DNA of 33,565 nt from Alphaproteobacteria bacterium. GTDB taxonomy: Bacteria > Pseudomonadota > Alphaproteobacteria > Acetobacterales > Acetobacteraceae. The position numbers and the translations under genes were made by a program. A model generated the notes under the pieces. The model worked only from the letters and a program-made list of their open reading frames with translations. It had not been told where the DNA came from and ran no database searches. Of the stretch, positions 1-10,300 are shown piece by piece; positions within the stretch are counted from its first letter, which is position 1, and the number at the start of each line of letters is the position of its first letter. The stretch covers positions 1 to 33,565 of the forward strand of contig JAPLOJ010000126.1 of assembly GCA_026400795.1 (NCBI GenBank), given 5' to 3'.

Positions 1-230
1 ACGAGCTTGTTCTTGATCGAGCCCCACGCGATCTTGCCGATGATCGGCAGTTCGCGGTCTGAGGCAAATCCGACCACGTAGCGCGGCGTCACAGCGGCAT
101 CATCAATGACAATGCCAGCAGCTTTCGATCCAGCCTTTACGGTCTGGGCTGCAATATCATCCAGTGAGGAAGCCGCAACCTTGGCGATCGCCGCCACGTC
201 ATCCAATAGCGCCAGAAGTCCGCCACTCAT
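1..230 (-). CDS. DUF808 family inner-membrane protein (YedI-like), N-terminal part, truncated by window edge
   Basis: Minus-strand translation from the CAT at 228-230: MSGGLLALLDDVAAIAKVAASSLDDIAAQTVKAGSKAAGIVIDDAAVTPRYVVGFASDRELPIIGKIAWGSIKNKLV, the characteristic DUF808 N-terminus. Not in the ORF track because it runs off the edge. Confidence 0.9.
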   Translation of the reverse strand, partial: MSGGLLALLDDVAAIAKVAASSLDDIAAQTVKAGSKAAGIVIDDAAVTPRYVVGFASDRELPIIGKIAWGSIKNKL

Positions 231-245
231 GATCGCCCTGCCCCT

Positions 246-480
246 TCAGAAGTCGACGACGTCAAGCCGGGCCGCACCTTGCGCCGCCGGTCCGAACGCC
301 TGAGGCACATAAGGCCCAGGACCACCATCGCGGAAATGGTTGACGTACGGAGAACAGCCATCGCGCCCGAATGGGCGGCGCGTCATCCTAACGCCTGCCG
401 CTGCCTGCCGGCATCTCAAATCGGCGAAGTACAGCAGACCATTATCGGTTAGCACCACCTCCAACATTTGTGCAACAGCG
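246..480 (-). pseudogene. Decayed IS481-like transposase/integrase-core fragment
   Basis: Minus-strand ORF has LEVVLTDNGLLYFADLRCRQAAAGVRMTRRPFGRDG, resembling the IS481 rve segment (VLTDNGIQFADLP...RxHPFDRxC); no intact N- or C-terminal parts. Confidence 0.42.
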
Positions 481-599
481 GCGGGGCGAAAACCAGGGCA
501 ATCGGCTTGCAGTGCTGTGGGATTGAACGAACCCGTTGTCGCGGGAGCCTGCCCTACAGCAGCGCCGCGATGTCCCGCGACAGCGTTTCGGGTTTTCGT

Positions 600-895
600 A
601 CAGCGCCTGGTTGCGAATCACATCCATGGAAACATCTTAGCGATAGAGCCGAGTGCCATTCTTGGTGAACGTCGGCGTCATGGCGCAGCCGCTTTCGGTA
701 AAGATCAGCCCCTTCAGCAAGGCTGGCGTACGCGCCCGGGCATTGGCCGCACGCAGCCGCGGGCTCGCTTGCAGAATGCTGTGCACCTTGTCCCACAGGC
801 TGCGGTCAATGATCGGCGCATGCTCGCCGGGATAGGAAACGCCCTTATGCCTGGCCTTGCCCAGATAAACCTGGCTGTTGAGCAGCCGGTACCGA
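600..895 (-). pseudogene. Serine site-specific recombinase (resolvase/invertase) C-terminal fragment with internal stop
   Basis: Minus-strand reading RYRLLNSQVYLGKARHKGVSYPGEHAPIIDRSLWDKVHSILQASPRLRAANARARTPALLKGLIFTESGCAMTPTFTKNGTRLYR*DVSMDVIRNQ matches the Recombinase / zinc-ribbon region of large serine recombinases; in-frame TAA at 637-639; no catalytic domain. Confidence 0.75.
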
Positions 896-1085
896 AGGCA
901 TGCCGAAAAACAGCCACACGGAGGTGACCAGCCAGACGAAAACGACCAAACTCAAAGCCGCCTGAGGCCCGCTTCAAATGCGGTCACTTTCAGGGGAACA
1001 TCGTAGTTTTGCACGCAAGCTTTGGAGGGAATTCGCCGGTTCGGAGAGAAAACGCCTCAAAGATTCCGCCTCTGCGGGTATGCAC

Positions 1086-2198
1086 CTACAACAGCCGAAG
1101 CAGTGCCGGGAAAGACCCCGCCTTATGCGCCTCCATCGGCGCCTGGCTGCCGGCCGAATGGGCGCCGGCGCTGGTCGCCAGCCGCAATTCGCGTGGTGAG
1201 ACGCCATAGCTCCGCCGAAACATACGGCTGAAGCTGGAAGGATCAAACAGCCCGACTGATTCCGCGATCTCGGAAATGCTCCGCGGCTCCATTGGATTCG
1301 ACAGCGCGCGATGGGCGGCGGCCAATCTTTCGCGTTGGATGCAAAGCGCGACACCGCCATGGATTTCAAACAGCCGATAGAGCTGGGAACGCGAAATCCC
1401 GGCAAGCCGGCAAAGCCGTGCGGGGCCGAAGGTTGCCGCGCCAAGATTGGCGCGGATCAGCGCGCGCAGCCGCATGATCTGCGCCGCCGCAATCGGGCCA
1501 GAGGAGGCTTCATCGCCCCGCCTGCCTGGCGCCACCGCCAGCGTTATCATCGCCCGCGTCGCTTCCGCCATCCGTTCGGCCTCGGCGGCGTTCATATTCG
1601 GCAATTCCGCCGCCAATATCCGCAAATGCTCGCCCAGCAACCGGCCTTCGGGCGTGTTCAGCATGCGGCAGCCATTGGCCAAGCCGCTTGTCTCCGGCAG
1701 CAAATCGCGCGGCATATATAAAAACAACCAGGCCGAATGCGTGCGCGCCACTTCAAAGGGCTGCGCAAGGGAATCCAGCATAATCTCCCCGGGGCGCATC
1801 ATACTGATCTGATCGCGCGTGCGGTGGACCCGGCTGCCCTGCGTCGCCATGGAAAAGCACCAATGATCCAAGCCATCCCGGCGGAGGCATTCGGCGGTAC
1901 GGCTATAGGCACCCCCGGGCGTCTCTGCCTTGGTCAGGGCAAGCCGGCCAAAACTCCAAGTCGTCGCCTCTGCCTCATAGCTTTCCGGACGAGCCGGCGG
2001 GCTGTGGTGGATCAGGAAGCTCGCATTCGCTTCTCGCCAGGCATCGAATTGCTGCTGCGGCGGCAGGTGGCGTGTTGATTCATGCAGGCAGCGCAGCGGT
2101 ACGCCAAGCGGGGGGACCTGCGGCATACCATCCGCCGCACCCCCCAATGCCTTCGCACCTTCATGGGCCCCAAACTCAAGCATATGTAACAACCTCAA
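1086..2198 (-). CDS. AraC family transcriptional regulator
   Basis: 370 aa; C-terminal AraC HTH signature (LCRLAGISRSQLYRLFEIHGG...ISEIAESVGLFDPSSFSRMFRRSYGVSPREL). Confidence 0.9.
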   Translation of the reverse strand: MRLLHMLEFGAHEGAKALGGAADGMPQVPPLGVPLRCLHESTRHLPPQQQFDAWREANASFLIHHSPPARPESYEAEATTWSFGRLALTKAETPGGAYSRTAECLRRDGLDHWCFSMATQGSRVHRTRDQISMMRPGEIMLDSLAQPFEVARTHSAWLFLYMPRDLLPETSGLANGCRMLNTPEGRLLGEHLRILAAELPNMNAAEAERMAEATRAMITLAVAPGRRGDEASSGPIAAAQIMRLRALIRANLGAATFGPARLCRLAGISRSQLYRLFEIHGGVALCIQRERLAAAHRALSNPMEPRSISEIAESVGLFDPSSFSRMFRRSYGVSPRELRLATSAGAHSAGSQAPMEAHKAGSFPALLRLL

Positions 2199-2654
2199 CC
2201 CTTATTTCCGGCATTTAGTTAGCAAACTACATGATCAGCCGCCCCAACTCCAAGGTTTTGTTAATCTTTCCTAGGATAATTGCTATGGCATTGGGACAAT
2301 TGGTAAAATGACGGGATGCGAAGCCCGTCGCCGCGTCGCCTGCCTACTTATTCACCGGTTGAACCCCGCCATTCCCCAGGGCTGAAGTTGGGCGCGGAAT
2401 GGCTCGCCTAGCCACGGGATGGGCTGCCTATGCCCTTCACGGCGTCCCGCCCCAAGAGAACCCCGGCTCATCCCGTGCCGGAGGCCCCCGCCCATGACAA
2501 TGCCCGCCGCGTCGGATAATGAGGCGCATCTCGACCGCGACCTTGCCGATATCGCCCAACCTATCGCCGCCGCCGCCCGTGCACCGCATCCAGGCTTGCT
2601 GTGCCCGGCGGCGATGCAGGTTTCCCCGTCACGCCCAATCTGAAGGAGCCTGCC

Positions 2655-3677
2655 ATGACCAAGCGCAAAACGATCAAGGTGGATTTGGCCCTGCAAGGTG
2701 GCGGGGCGCATGGCGCCTTCACCTGGGGTGTCTTGGACCGCCTGCTTGAAGAGCCCTGGCTGGAGATTGATGGCATTTCCGGCACCTCAGCCGGTGCCAT
2801 GAATGCTGCCGTCATGGCCTGCGGCTATGCACGCGAAGGCCGTCCGGGTGCCCGCCAAGCGCTTGAGGGTTTCTGGCGCAAGGTTTCGGAAGCTGCTCGC
2901 TTCAGCCCCTTACAGCGCGGCCCGGTGGATATCATGCTGGGGCGCTGGACGCTGGATAACTCGCCGGGCTTTCTGATGATGGACATGATGGCGCGGATGG
3001 TCTCGCCCTATGATGTGCCAGCCTTGGGCGGCAATCCTTTGGCCAGCATCTTGAACGATAGCCTAGATTTCACCGCGCTCCGCAATGGCCCGATCAAAGT
3101 CTTCGTCACCGCCACCAGCGTGCGCACGGGCCGCGCGCGCATCTTCCGCAATGCCGATCTGGGGGTGGAAGCGCTGCTCGCTTCCGCGTGCCTGCCGCAG
3201 CTTTTCCAGGCGGTGGAAATTGATGGCGAAGCCTATTGGGATGGCGGCTTCGCCGGCAATCCAACCCTGGTGCCTTTGGTGACGGAGTTGGATTCAGACG
3301 ATACCATCCTCATTCCGATCAACCCGATCAACCGGCCCGATATGCCGCGCACCGCGCGGGATATTCTGGATCGCGTGAACGAAATCTCCTTCAACGCGGT
3401 GGCGCTGAAGGAACTCAAAATGATGGCGCTGCTCCGCAAGGTTGCCGATCCGGGCGATAGCGAAGGTGCCGCCTGGGCGCGCATGCGGCTGCATATGGTG
3501 CGCAATGATGTGATGGTGGACCTTGGCTATTCGTCCAAGCTCAATGCCGAATGGGCCTTTCTGGAATGGTTGCGCGATGCCGGACGCAAGGCTGGCGATG
3601 CCTTCCTGCAGGATCACGCGGCGGCAATCGGCAAGCATTCCTCGCTTGATCTGGATGCGCTGCTTGAAGGTATCTGA
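2655..3677 (+). CDS. Patatin-like phospholipase family protein
   Basis: LALQGGGAHGAFTWGVLDRLLEE (oxyanion loop), GISGTSAGAMNAAV (GXSXG), YWDGGFAGNP (DGG). ATG at 2655 preceded by GGAG is preferred over the track start at 2601. Confidence 0.92.
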   Translation: MTKRKTIKVDLALQGGGAHGAFTWGVLDRLLEEPWLEIDGISGTSAGAMNAAVMACGYAREGRPGARQALEGFWRKVSEAARFSPLQRGPVDIMLGRWTLDNSPGFLMMDMMARMVSPYDVPALGGNPLASILNDSLDFTALRNGPIKVFVTATSVRTGRARIFRNADLGVEALLASACLPQLFQAVEIDGEAYWDGGFAGNPTLVPLVTELDSDDTILIPINPINRPDMPRTARDILDRVNEISFNAVALKELKMMALLRKVADPGDSEGAAWARMRLHMVRNDVMVDLGYSSKLNAEWAFLEWLRDAGRKAGDAFLQDHAAAIGKHSSLDLDALLEGI

Positions 3678-3699
3678 CGCAGTGGCTTGCGGGCGCGCT

Positions 3700-4728
3700 T
3701 CAGTCCCGCGCCTCCTGCCCCGAAAGCAGCGCGGCGAAGGGTCGCGCGCCGAGAAATTCCTGACACAGCGTCAGCGCGGCAATCAGCGCCGGCGGGCCGA
3801 TAAAGGCGCCCGGTACGCCCCAAAGATAGCCGCCGACAAAGACCGATGCCAGTACCAGGAAGGGCGAGACCGCCAGGTTGCGGCCCGCCAGGCGCGGTTC
3901 GATATAGCTGCCGCCCAGGAATTGCATCACCTGCAAGCCGGCAAAAACCATCAGCGCCGCGCCCCAAGTTCCGAATTGCAGCGCCGCGAAAAGGGTTGGG
4001 AACAGTGTTGCCACCAGCGGGCCGAGGAAGGGGATATAGTTCAGCACCAGCGCAATCGCGCCCCATTCGGCGGCAAGTTCAAGCCCCATCACCTTGGCGA
4101 AGGCCCAAACCACCAGGCCGGTCGCGACCGATACCAGGGTGCGCACCAGCATATATGCGCGGAGCTTCGTCCCGATCCGCTCCGCCGCGCGCAGCAGCGC
4201 TGCCGCCGTGCCGGACCCAAGCCGCGCCATTTGCGATCTGACCGCGCCAACCTCCAACAGGCCGAGCAGCACAAAGACCATCGTCAGCAGAATGAAGCTG
4301 AGTGTCCCGCGCAGCTGCGCCAATACGCCCTGCGCCAGGCGCACCAGCCAGCGCGCATCGAATTGCGCGGCGATGCTGCCGGCCACATCAATCCCGCGCG
4401 CTTCCGCCCAGGCGATTTGCGCGGCGTAGAAGGCCTGGATTTGCGCCGCATTCGCGACGACATGCGCGCCAACCCTCCCGAAAGCCCAGGCAACCAGCAG
4501 CGCCAAGCCAAGCAGCGTCACCAGCGTGACCAACATGGTCACCAGCAGCGCGGCAACCGCTGGCATGCGCTTTTGCAGCGCGCCTTGCAGCGGCCAAACC
4601 AGCGCGATGACGAAAATCGCAAATACCACCGGTGCAATCACCGCTTGCGCTGCGGAAAGCGCAGCGGCCAAGATGACCACACAAGTGAGCGAGAGCAGAA
4701 CGATCAAGGGGCGCGGCAGGGTGCTCAT
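3700..4728 (-). CDS. AI-2E family transporter (PerM/YdiK-like permease)
   Basis: 342 aa polytopic protein with ALVLNYIPFLGPLVATLFPTLFAALQFG and SYIEPRLAGRNLAVSPFLVLASVFVGGYLWGVPGAFIGPPALIA, typical of the family. Confidence 0.9.
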   Translation of the reverse strand: MSTLPRPLIVLLSLTCVVILAAALSAAQAVIAPVVFAIFVIALVWPLQGALQKRMPAVAALLVTMLVTLVTLLGLALLVAWAFGRVGAHVVANAAQIQAFYAAQIAWAEARGIDVAGSIAAQFDARWLVRLAQGVLAQLRGTLSFILLTMVFVLLGLLEVGAVRSQMARLGSGTAAALLRAAERIGTKLRAYMLVRTLVSVATGLVVWAFAKVMGLELAAEWGAIALVLNYIPFLGPLVATLFPTLFAALQFGTWGAALMVFAGLQVMQFLGGSYIEPRLAGRNLAVSPFLVLASVFVGGYLWGVPGAFIGPPALIAALTLCQEFLGARPFAALLSGQEARD

Positions 4729-4751
4729 TTTCTATCTTTCGGAGAAGCCGG

Positions 4752-6263
4752 ATGCTGATGCGTTGGGTCAAAAGCTTGGGCAAGCGGGCGCTGCTGCTGG
4801 TGGCGGCGCTGCTCATTCTCCTGATCGCATTGCGCGCCTGGGATGTCTATCACGGACCGGATTTGCGCGCCTGGCACACCAAGGTGCCGCCGGAATTGGA
4901 CGCGGCGGCGCTGGATGCCACGGATTGGGCGGGCTTCGTGGCCGCCGAAGCGCGCGCCTTTGATTTCGTCCGGGAAAAGGTCTCTGACCGTCTGCCGCCC
5001 GAAGATCGCAGCCCCGCCAATCGCTATGACCCGGCAAGCCCGCTCCATCCGGCGGCTTTCGCGCAGGATTGGAACCGTTCCTACGTGCTGGAACCGAGGG
5101 GCCCGCTGCGCGGCGCTGTGGTGCTGGTGCATGGGCTGACGGATGCGCCCTTCAATATGCGCCATCTGGCGGCGCTTTATGCCGAAGCCGGCTTCATCGC
5201 CATCGCGCCGCGCATGCCGGGCCATGGCACCGTGCCGGCGGGCCTGGCCGATGTTGCCTGGCCAGATTGGGCGGCCGCCACGCGCCTTGCCGTGCGCGAA
5301 GCGCGCCGCCGCGCGCCGGGGCTGCCGCTGCATTTGGTGGGGTATTCCAATGGCGGGGCGCTTGCGCTGCGCCATGCCCTTGAAGCAGCCGAGGACAGTG
5401 CCGTTGGCCTGCCGGACCAGCTTGTATTGCTCTCCCCCATGGTTGGGGTGACGCCTTTTGCGCGTTTTGCCGGGCTCGCGGGGCTGCCGGCTTTGCTGCC
5501 TGCCTTCGCGGGTGCGGCCTGGCTTTCCGTGCTGCCGGAATTCAACCCCTTCAAATATAATTCCTTTCCGGTGAATGCCGCGCGGCAATCCCATCAATTG
5601 ACGGTCGAGGTGCAGTCCCGGCTCCGCCGGTTGGAGCAAAGCGGGCGGCTCGACCGCTTCCCCCCGCTGCTGACCTTCCAATCGCTGGCGGATGCCACGG
5701 TCAGCACACGCGCCGTGATCACCGCGCTGCATGCGCGCCTGCCTGCCGGCCGGAGTGAATTGGTGCTGTTTGATATGAACCGCGAAGCGGCGATCGGCCC
5801 CCTTCTGGCCCCGCGCACCGATACCGCTTTCACCGCCATCCCGCCCGCACCGCGCGGCTTTGGCCTGACGCTTATCACCAATACCGCGCCGGATACGCTT
5901 TCGGTGGATGCCCGCTTCACACCAGCGGGCAGCACGGCCGAGGCGATCAGGGCGCTGGACCTTGCCTGGCCGCGGGGGCTGTTTTCCCTGTCCCATCTTG
6001 CTTTGCCCTTCCCGGTGGAAGACGGGCTCTATGGCCTTGCGCCGGACACTCATGATAATTTCGGCCTGCGGCTCGGTGCCCTCGCGCCGCGTGGAGAAAG
6101 TGGCGTGCTGGTCATGAGCCTTGATAGCCTGTTACGCGTGACATCGAACCCGTTCTTCCCTTACCTGCGGGAGAGGGTGACGGGGATAATCCCTGGCGCC
6201 TCCGGGACGCCCGGCGCAGGACCGGGACGCGCCGCCGATCCGGCGATGCGGCCGGCGCGGTAA
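4752..6263 (+). CDS. Alpha/beta hydrolase, membrane-anchored
   Basis: N-terminal signal anchor; GAVVLVHGLTDAPFNMRHLAALYAEAGFIAIAPRMPGHGT and nucleophile elbow LVGYSNGGALAL. Confidence 0.88.
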   Translation: MLMRWVKSLGKRALLLVAALLILLIALRAWDVYHGPDLRAWHTKVPPELDAAALDATDWAGFVAAEARAFDFVREKVSDRLPPEDRSPANRYDPASPLHPAAFAQDWNRSYVLEPRGPLRGAVVLVHGLTDAPFNMRHLAALYAEAGFIAIAPRMPGHGTVPAGLADVAWPDWAAATRLAVREARRRAPGLPLHLVGYSNGGALALRHALEAAEDSAVGLPDQLVLLSPMVGVTPFARFAGLAGLPALLPAFAGAAWLSVLPEFNPFKYNSFPVNAARQSHQLTVEVQSRLRRLEQSGRLDRFPPLLTFQSLADATVSTRAVITALHARLPAGRSELVLFDMNREAAIGPLLAPRTDTAFTAIPPAPRGFGLTLITNTAPDTLSVDARFTPAGSTAEAIRALDLAWPRGLFSLSHLALPFPVEDGLYGLAPDTHDNFGLRLGALAPRGESGVLVMSLDSLLRVTSNPFFPYLRERVTGIIPGASGTPGAGPGRAADPAMRPAR

Positions 6264-6298
6264 CCATGAACCCTATTCTGGAATTGGAGGGATCGAGC

Positions 6299-7384
6299 AT
6301 GCGGAGACATCCGGGTGGCCGCGGGCTGCTATGCCTGATCCTGGTCGGCGCCCTTGCCGCTTGCGACCAGCAGCCCGCCGCCCCCGCGCCTGAACCGCGC
6401 CCGGTGCGCGTGGTGAGTGTGGCCGAGCGCGCCGATAGCACCATCGTCACGCTTACCGGCACCATCCAGGCGGAAACCGAGGTCAATATCGGGTTCCGCA
6501 TTGATGGACGCATGGTGGAACGTCTGGTCAATGTGGGTGACCGCGTGGCAGCCGGCCAGATGATCGCGCGGCTTGACCCAACCAATGAGGAAAACGGCGT
6601 GCGCGCGGCGCGCGCTGCCCTGGTGGCGGCTGAGGCGCAGATGGTGGAAACCCACGCCAATTACCATCGCGCACGGGAATTGCTGCGCACCGGCTTTGGC
6701 ACGCGCCAGCGCTATGACCAGGCGGCGCAGCAATTGCAAACCGCGACCAGCGCCGTGGATTCCGCTGAAGCCCAGGTGAATATCGCTGAAAACCGCCTGG
6801 GCTACACCGTGCTGCTGGCGGATGCGCCCGGCACCGTCACCGCCCGTGGTGCGGAACCCGGTGAGGTTGTCGCCCCCGGTCGCATGATTGTGCGGCTTGC
6901 GCGCCAGGAAGGCCTGGATGGCGTTTTTGACGTACCGCCTTCAGTGAAGGACCGCGCGCCGGCTGATGCGGTGGTGATGGTGGCGCTGACGCTTGACCCA
7001 ACAGTGCGTGCTGCGGGCCGTGTGCGTGAAGTTTCCCCCAGCGCCGATGCGGTGACGGGGACTTTCCGGGTGCGCATTGGCCTGGATAATCCGCCCGCCG
7101 GACTCAGGCTTGGGTCCACGGTGACGGGACGGATGGAGATTGCGGGCGGTGGCGGCTATGCCATCCCGGCCAGTGCGCTCACGCGCCAGGGCGCAAGCCC
7201 TGCTGTTTGGGTGGTGGACACGGCCGCACGCACGGTTGCGATGCGCCCCGTTGAGGTTCTGCGCCATGACCCGACGCGCGTTGTGATTGGCTCTGGCCTC
7301 GCGCGCGGGGATGTGGTGGTGACCGCCGGCGTGCAGGCTCTGCGCCCCGGGCAGAAGGTGCGCTTGCTGGACGCCCCGCAGTGA
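6299..7384 (+). CDS. Efflux RND transporter periplasmic adaptor subunit (lipoprotein)
   Basis: Lipobox LVGALAAC; biotinyl-lipoyl-like, coiled-coil and beta-barrel regions of HlyD/AcrA type. ATG at 6299 follows GGAGG; track start 6266 less likely. Confidence 0.92.
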   Translation: MRRHPGGRGLLCLILVGALAACDQQPAAPAPEPRPVRVVSVAERADSTIVTLTGTIQAETEVNIGFRIDGRMVERLVNVGDRVAAGQMIARLDPTNEENGVRAARAALVAAEAQMVETHANYHRARELLRTGFGTRQRYDQAAQQLQTATSAVDSAEAQVNIAENRLGYTVLLADAPGTVTARGAEPGEVVAPGRMIVRLARQEGLDGVFDVPPSVKDRAPADAVVMVALTLDPTVRAAGRVREVSPSADAVTGTFRVRIGLDNPPAGLRLGSTVTGRMEIAGGGGYAIPASALTRQGASPAVWVVDTAARTVAMRPVEVLRHDPTRVVIGSGLARGDVVVTAGVQALRPGQKVRLLDAPQ

Positions 7385-10300
7385 TCGGCCCCAATCTTTC
7401 CGAATGGTCCATCAAGCGGCCGCAACTGGTCATGTTTTTCATGCTGGTGGCGGTAATTGCCGGCACGCTGGTGTTCTTGCGGCTTGGTCGTAATGAAGAC
7501 CCGGCGTTTACCTTCCGCACCATGGTTGTGCAGGCCGCCTGGCCCGGCGCAACCATTGAGGAAACCCTGCTGCAAGTGACCGAGCGGCTGGAGCGTACGC
7601 TGCAGGAAACGCCCAATCTCGACCGCCTGCGGAGCTACACTGTCGCGGGCCAGACCACGATCTTCGTTGAATTGAAAGGCGCGACGCCGGCAGCGGTGGT
7701 GCCGGATATGTGGTATGAAGTGCGCAAGCGCGTGGGCGATATGCGCCACACCCTGCCGCAAGGGGTGATCGGCCCCGGCTTCGATGATGATTTCGGCGAT
7801 ACTTTCGGCATCATCTTCGGCTTCACTGCCGATGGCTTCGGACATCGTGAATTGCGTGATCAGGTGGAAGCGGTGCGTTCGCGCCTGCTGCGCGTGCCCG
7901 ATGTCACGAAAATCGAAATCCTGGGCGCGCAGGATGAGGTGATTTTCATTGAATTCTCGCTGGAACGTCTTGCCGGGCTTGGGCTGAATTACCCGGCGCT
8001 GATCGCTGCCCTTCAGGCGCAAAACGCGGTGCGCCCGGCGGGGTTGGTGCAGACCGGTGCGGAACGCCTCGCACTTCGCGTTTCCGGCGCTTTCCAGAAT
8101 GAGGCCGATCTTGCGGCGGTGTCCTTCCTGGCCGGTGATCGGCTGATACGGCTGACCGATATTGCTGAAATCCGCCGGGGATTCACGGACCCGCCGCAGC
8201 CCATATTCCGCGTTAATGGCAAGCCCGCCATTGGTCTTGCGGTGGCCATGCGCGAAGGCGGGGATATTCTGGCGCTTGGCAAGAATCTGCGCCTCGAAAT
8301 GCGCAAGATTGAAAGCAGCTTGCCAATCGGGATCGAGCCCTTCCTGGTGGCCGATCAGGCGGAGACTGTGGATATCGCCATTGGCGATTTCACCGAAAGC
8401 CTTTGGCAGGCGATCCTGATCATCATGGCGGTGAGTTTCGTCGCACTTGGTGTGCGGGCCGGGGCGGTGGTGGCGCTTTCCATTCCCTTGACGCTCGCCA
8501 TTGTGTTCCCGCTGATGCTGCTGGCGGGGATTGACCTGCAACGCATTTCGCTTGGTGCCCTGATCATCGCGCTGACGCTGCTGGTGGACGATGCGATGAC
8601 GACGATTGACGCCATGATCCGGCGGCTTTCTGTTGGTGATCGCAAGGATCAGGCAGCGACTTTTGCGTATCGGACGCTGGCCGCACCCATGCTGACCGGC
8701 ACTTTGGTCACCATCGCGGGCTTTTTGCCGATTGGCTTCGCGGCCAGTTCCGCCGGCGAATATACCTTTTCCATCTTCGCGGTGGTGGGCATTGCGCTGG
8801 TGGTTTCCTGGTTTGTCGCCGTGATGTTCGCGCCCCTGCTTGGCATGGCGATTTTGAAGGCGCCGAAGCTGGCAACGGCCGGCCAAGCGCCGGCGCCTGG
8901 GCGGTTGTTGCGCGGCTATGCGGCCTTCCTGCATATGGCGATCCGCTTCCGGTGGATCACGATTGCCGCCGCGGTCGCTGCCTTTGCCATTGCGCTTTTC
9001 GCGGTGCGCTTTGTGCCGCAGCAATTCTTTCCTTCATCCGACCGGCCTGAATTGGTGGTGGATCTGACGCTGCCGCAAAACGCTTCAATCCACGCGTCTG
9101 AGGCAGCGATGGAAAGGCTGGATGCGGCCTTCGCCAAAGACCCGGATATTGCGCATTGGAGCAGCTATGTCGGGCGCGGCGCGATCCGCTTCTATCTGCC
9201 GCTCAATGTGCAACTACCCAACCCGTTCTTCGCCCAGGCCGTTGTGGTGGCGAAGGATTTTGAGGCGCGCAAACGCCTGCAACCGCGCATCGAAGCCTTG
9301 CTTGCGGAACAATTCCCTGCCGCCATTTCGCGCGTGGCGCCGCTGGAATTGGGCCCACCGGTTGGCTGGCCCATTCAATACCGCGTGTTGGGGCCGGAGA
9401 TTGAGGGCATTCGCGGCATAGCCAAGGAACTCGCGCAAGTTGTCGCGACCAGTGGCGGGGTACGCAGCCCAAGCTTCGACTGGATTGAGCCCGCGCGGCA
9501 ATTGCGCATTGAAGTGGATCAGGACCAGGCGCGCCAGCTTGGGCTTTCTTCCGCGGCCCTTGCCGCCACCTTGAATGCCGTGATCACCGGCAGCGTGATT
9601 ACGCAAATCCGCGACGATATTTATCTGGTGAATGTGCTGGCCCGCGCAACGGCGAGCGAACGCATCTCACTCGATACGCTGCAAACCATGCAGGTGCCGA
9701 TCCCGGGTGGCCGCACCGTGGCGCTTGGCCAATTCGCCACGATTTCCTACGGGCAGGAATACCCGCTGGTCTGGCGCCGGGATCGCGTTTTGGCGTTGAC
9801 CGTGCAGGCCGATGTCCGCCCGGGCGTGCTGCCTGAATCAGTGGTGGCGGAACTCGCGCCACGCATCGCGGAACTGCAAACGCGCCTGCCCGCGGGCTAT
9901 GCCATCGAAATCGGCGGTATTGCGGAAGAAAGTGCGAAAAGCCGCGCTTCGGTCTTGGCGGTGGTGCCCATCATGATCGTTGTGATGCTGACCGCGCTGA
10001 TGTTTCAGTTGCAAAACTTCGCGCGGCTTGGCCTGGTGGTGGCAATCCTGCCGCTTGGGCTGATTGGCGTGGTGGCGGCGCTGCTTGCCTTTGGCCGGCC
10101 GCTTGGCTTTGTGGCCATTCTTGGCATCCTGGCTTTGCTTGGCATGATCGCGAAAAATGGCGTGATCCTGATTGTGCAGATTGAGGAAGACCGCGCGGCC
10201 GGTTTGCCGCTACGGGATGCGGTGGTGGCAGCGGCGACCTCTCGCCTCAGGCCAATGATGCTGACGGCGCTTTCCACCGTGCTGGGGCTTATTCCGATTG

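Noticed and set aside
2413-2477. Inverted repeat cacgggatg / catcccgtg upstream of the patatin gene
   Set aside because: Only 9 bp with a 47-bp spacer in GC-rich DNA; expected by chance often enough that I give it no function.
3523-4758. 411-aa plus-strand ORF opposite the AI-2E transporter
   Set aside because: Gln/Arg/His-rich antisense ORF without recognisable domains; overlaps two well-supported genes.
4725-6053. 442-aa minus-strand ORF opposite the alpha/beta hydrolase
   Set aside because: Same shadow-ORF artefact; the opposite strand has hydrolase motifs.
6150-6262. Possible REP-like palindrome at the hydrolase C-terminus (cccttacctgcgggagagggtgacgggg)
   Set aside because: Resembles dispersed CCT..GCGGGAGAGGG elements, but it is in frame and NPFFPYLRER fits this hydrolase type; a genome-wide copy count would be required.
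7156-9024. 622-aa minus-strand ORF opposite the RND permease
   Set aside because: Antisense shadow ORF in GC-rich DNA; Arg/His/Gln-rich composition and no family motifs, while the plus frame is a clear RND pump.
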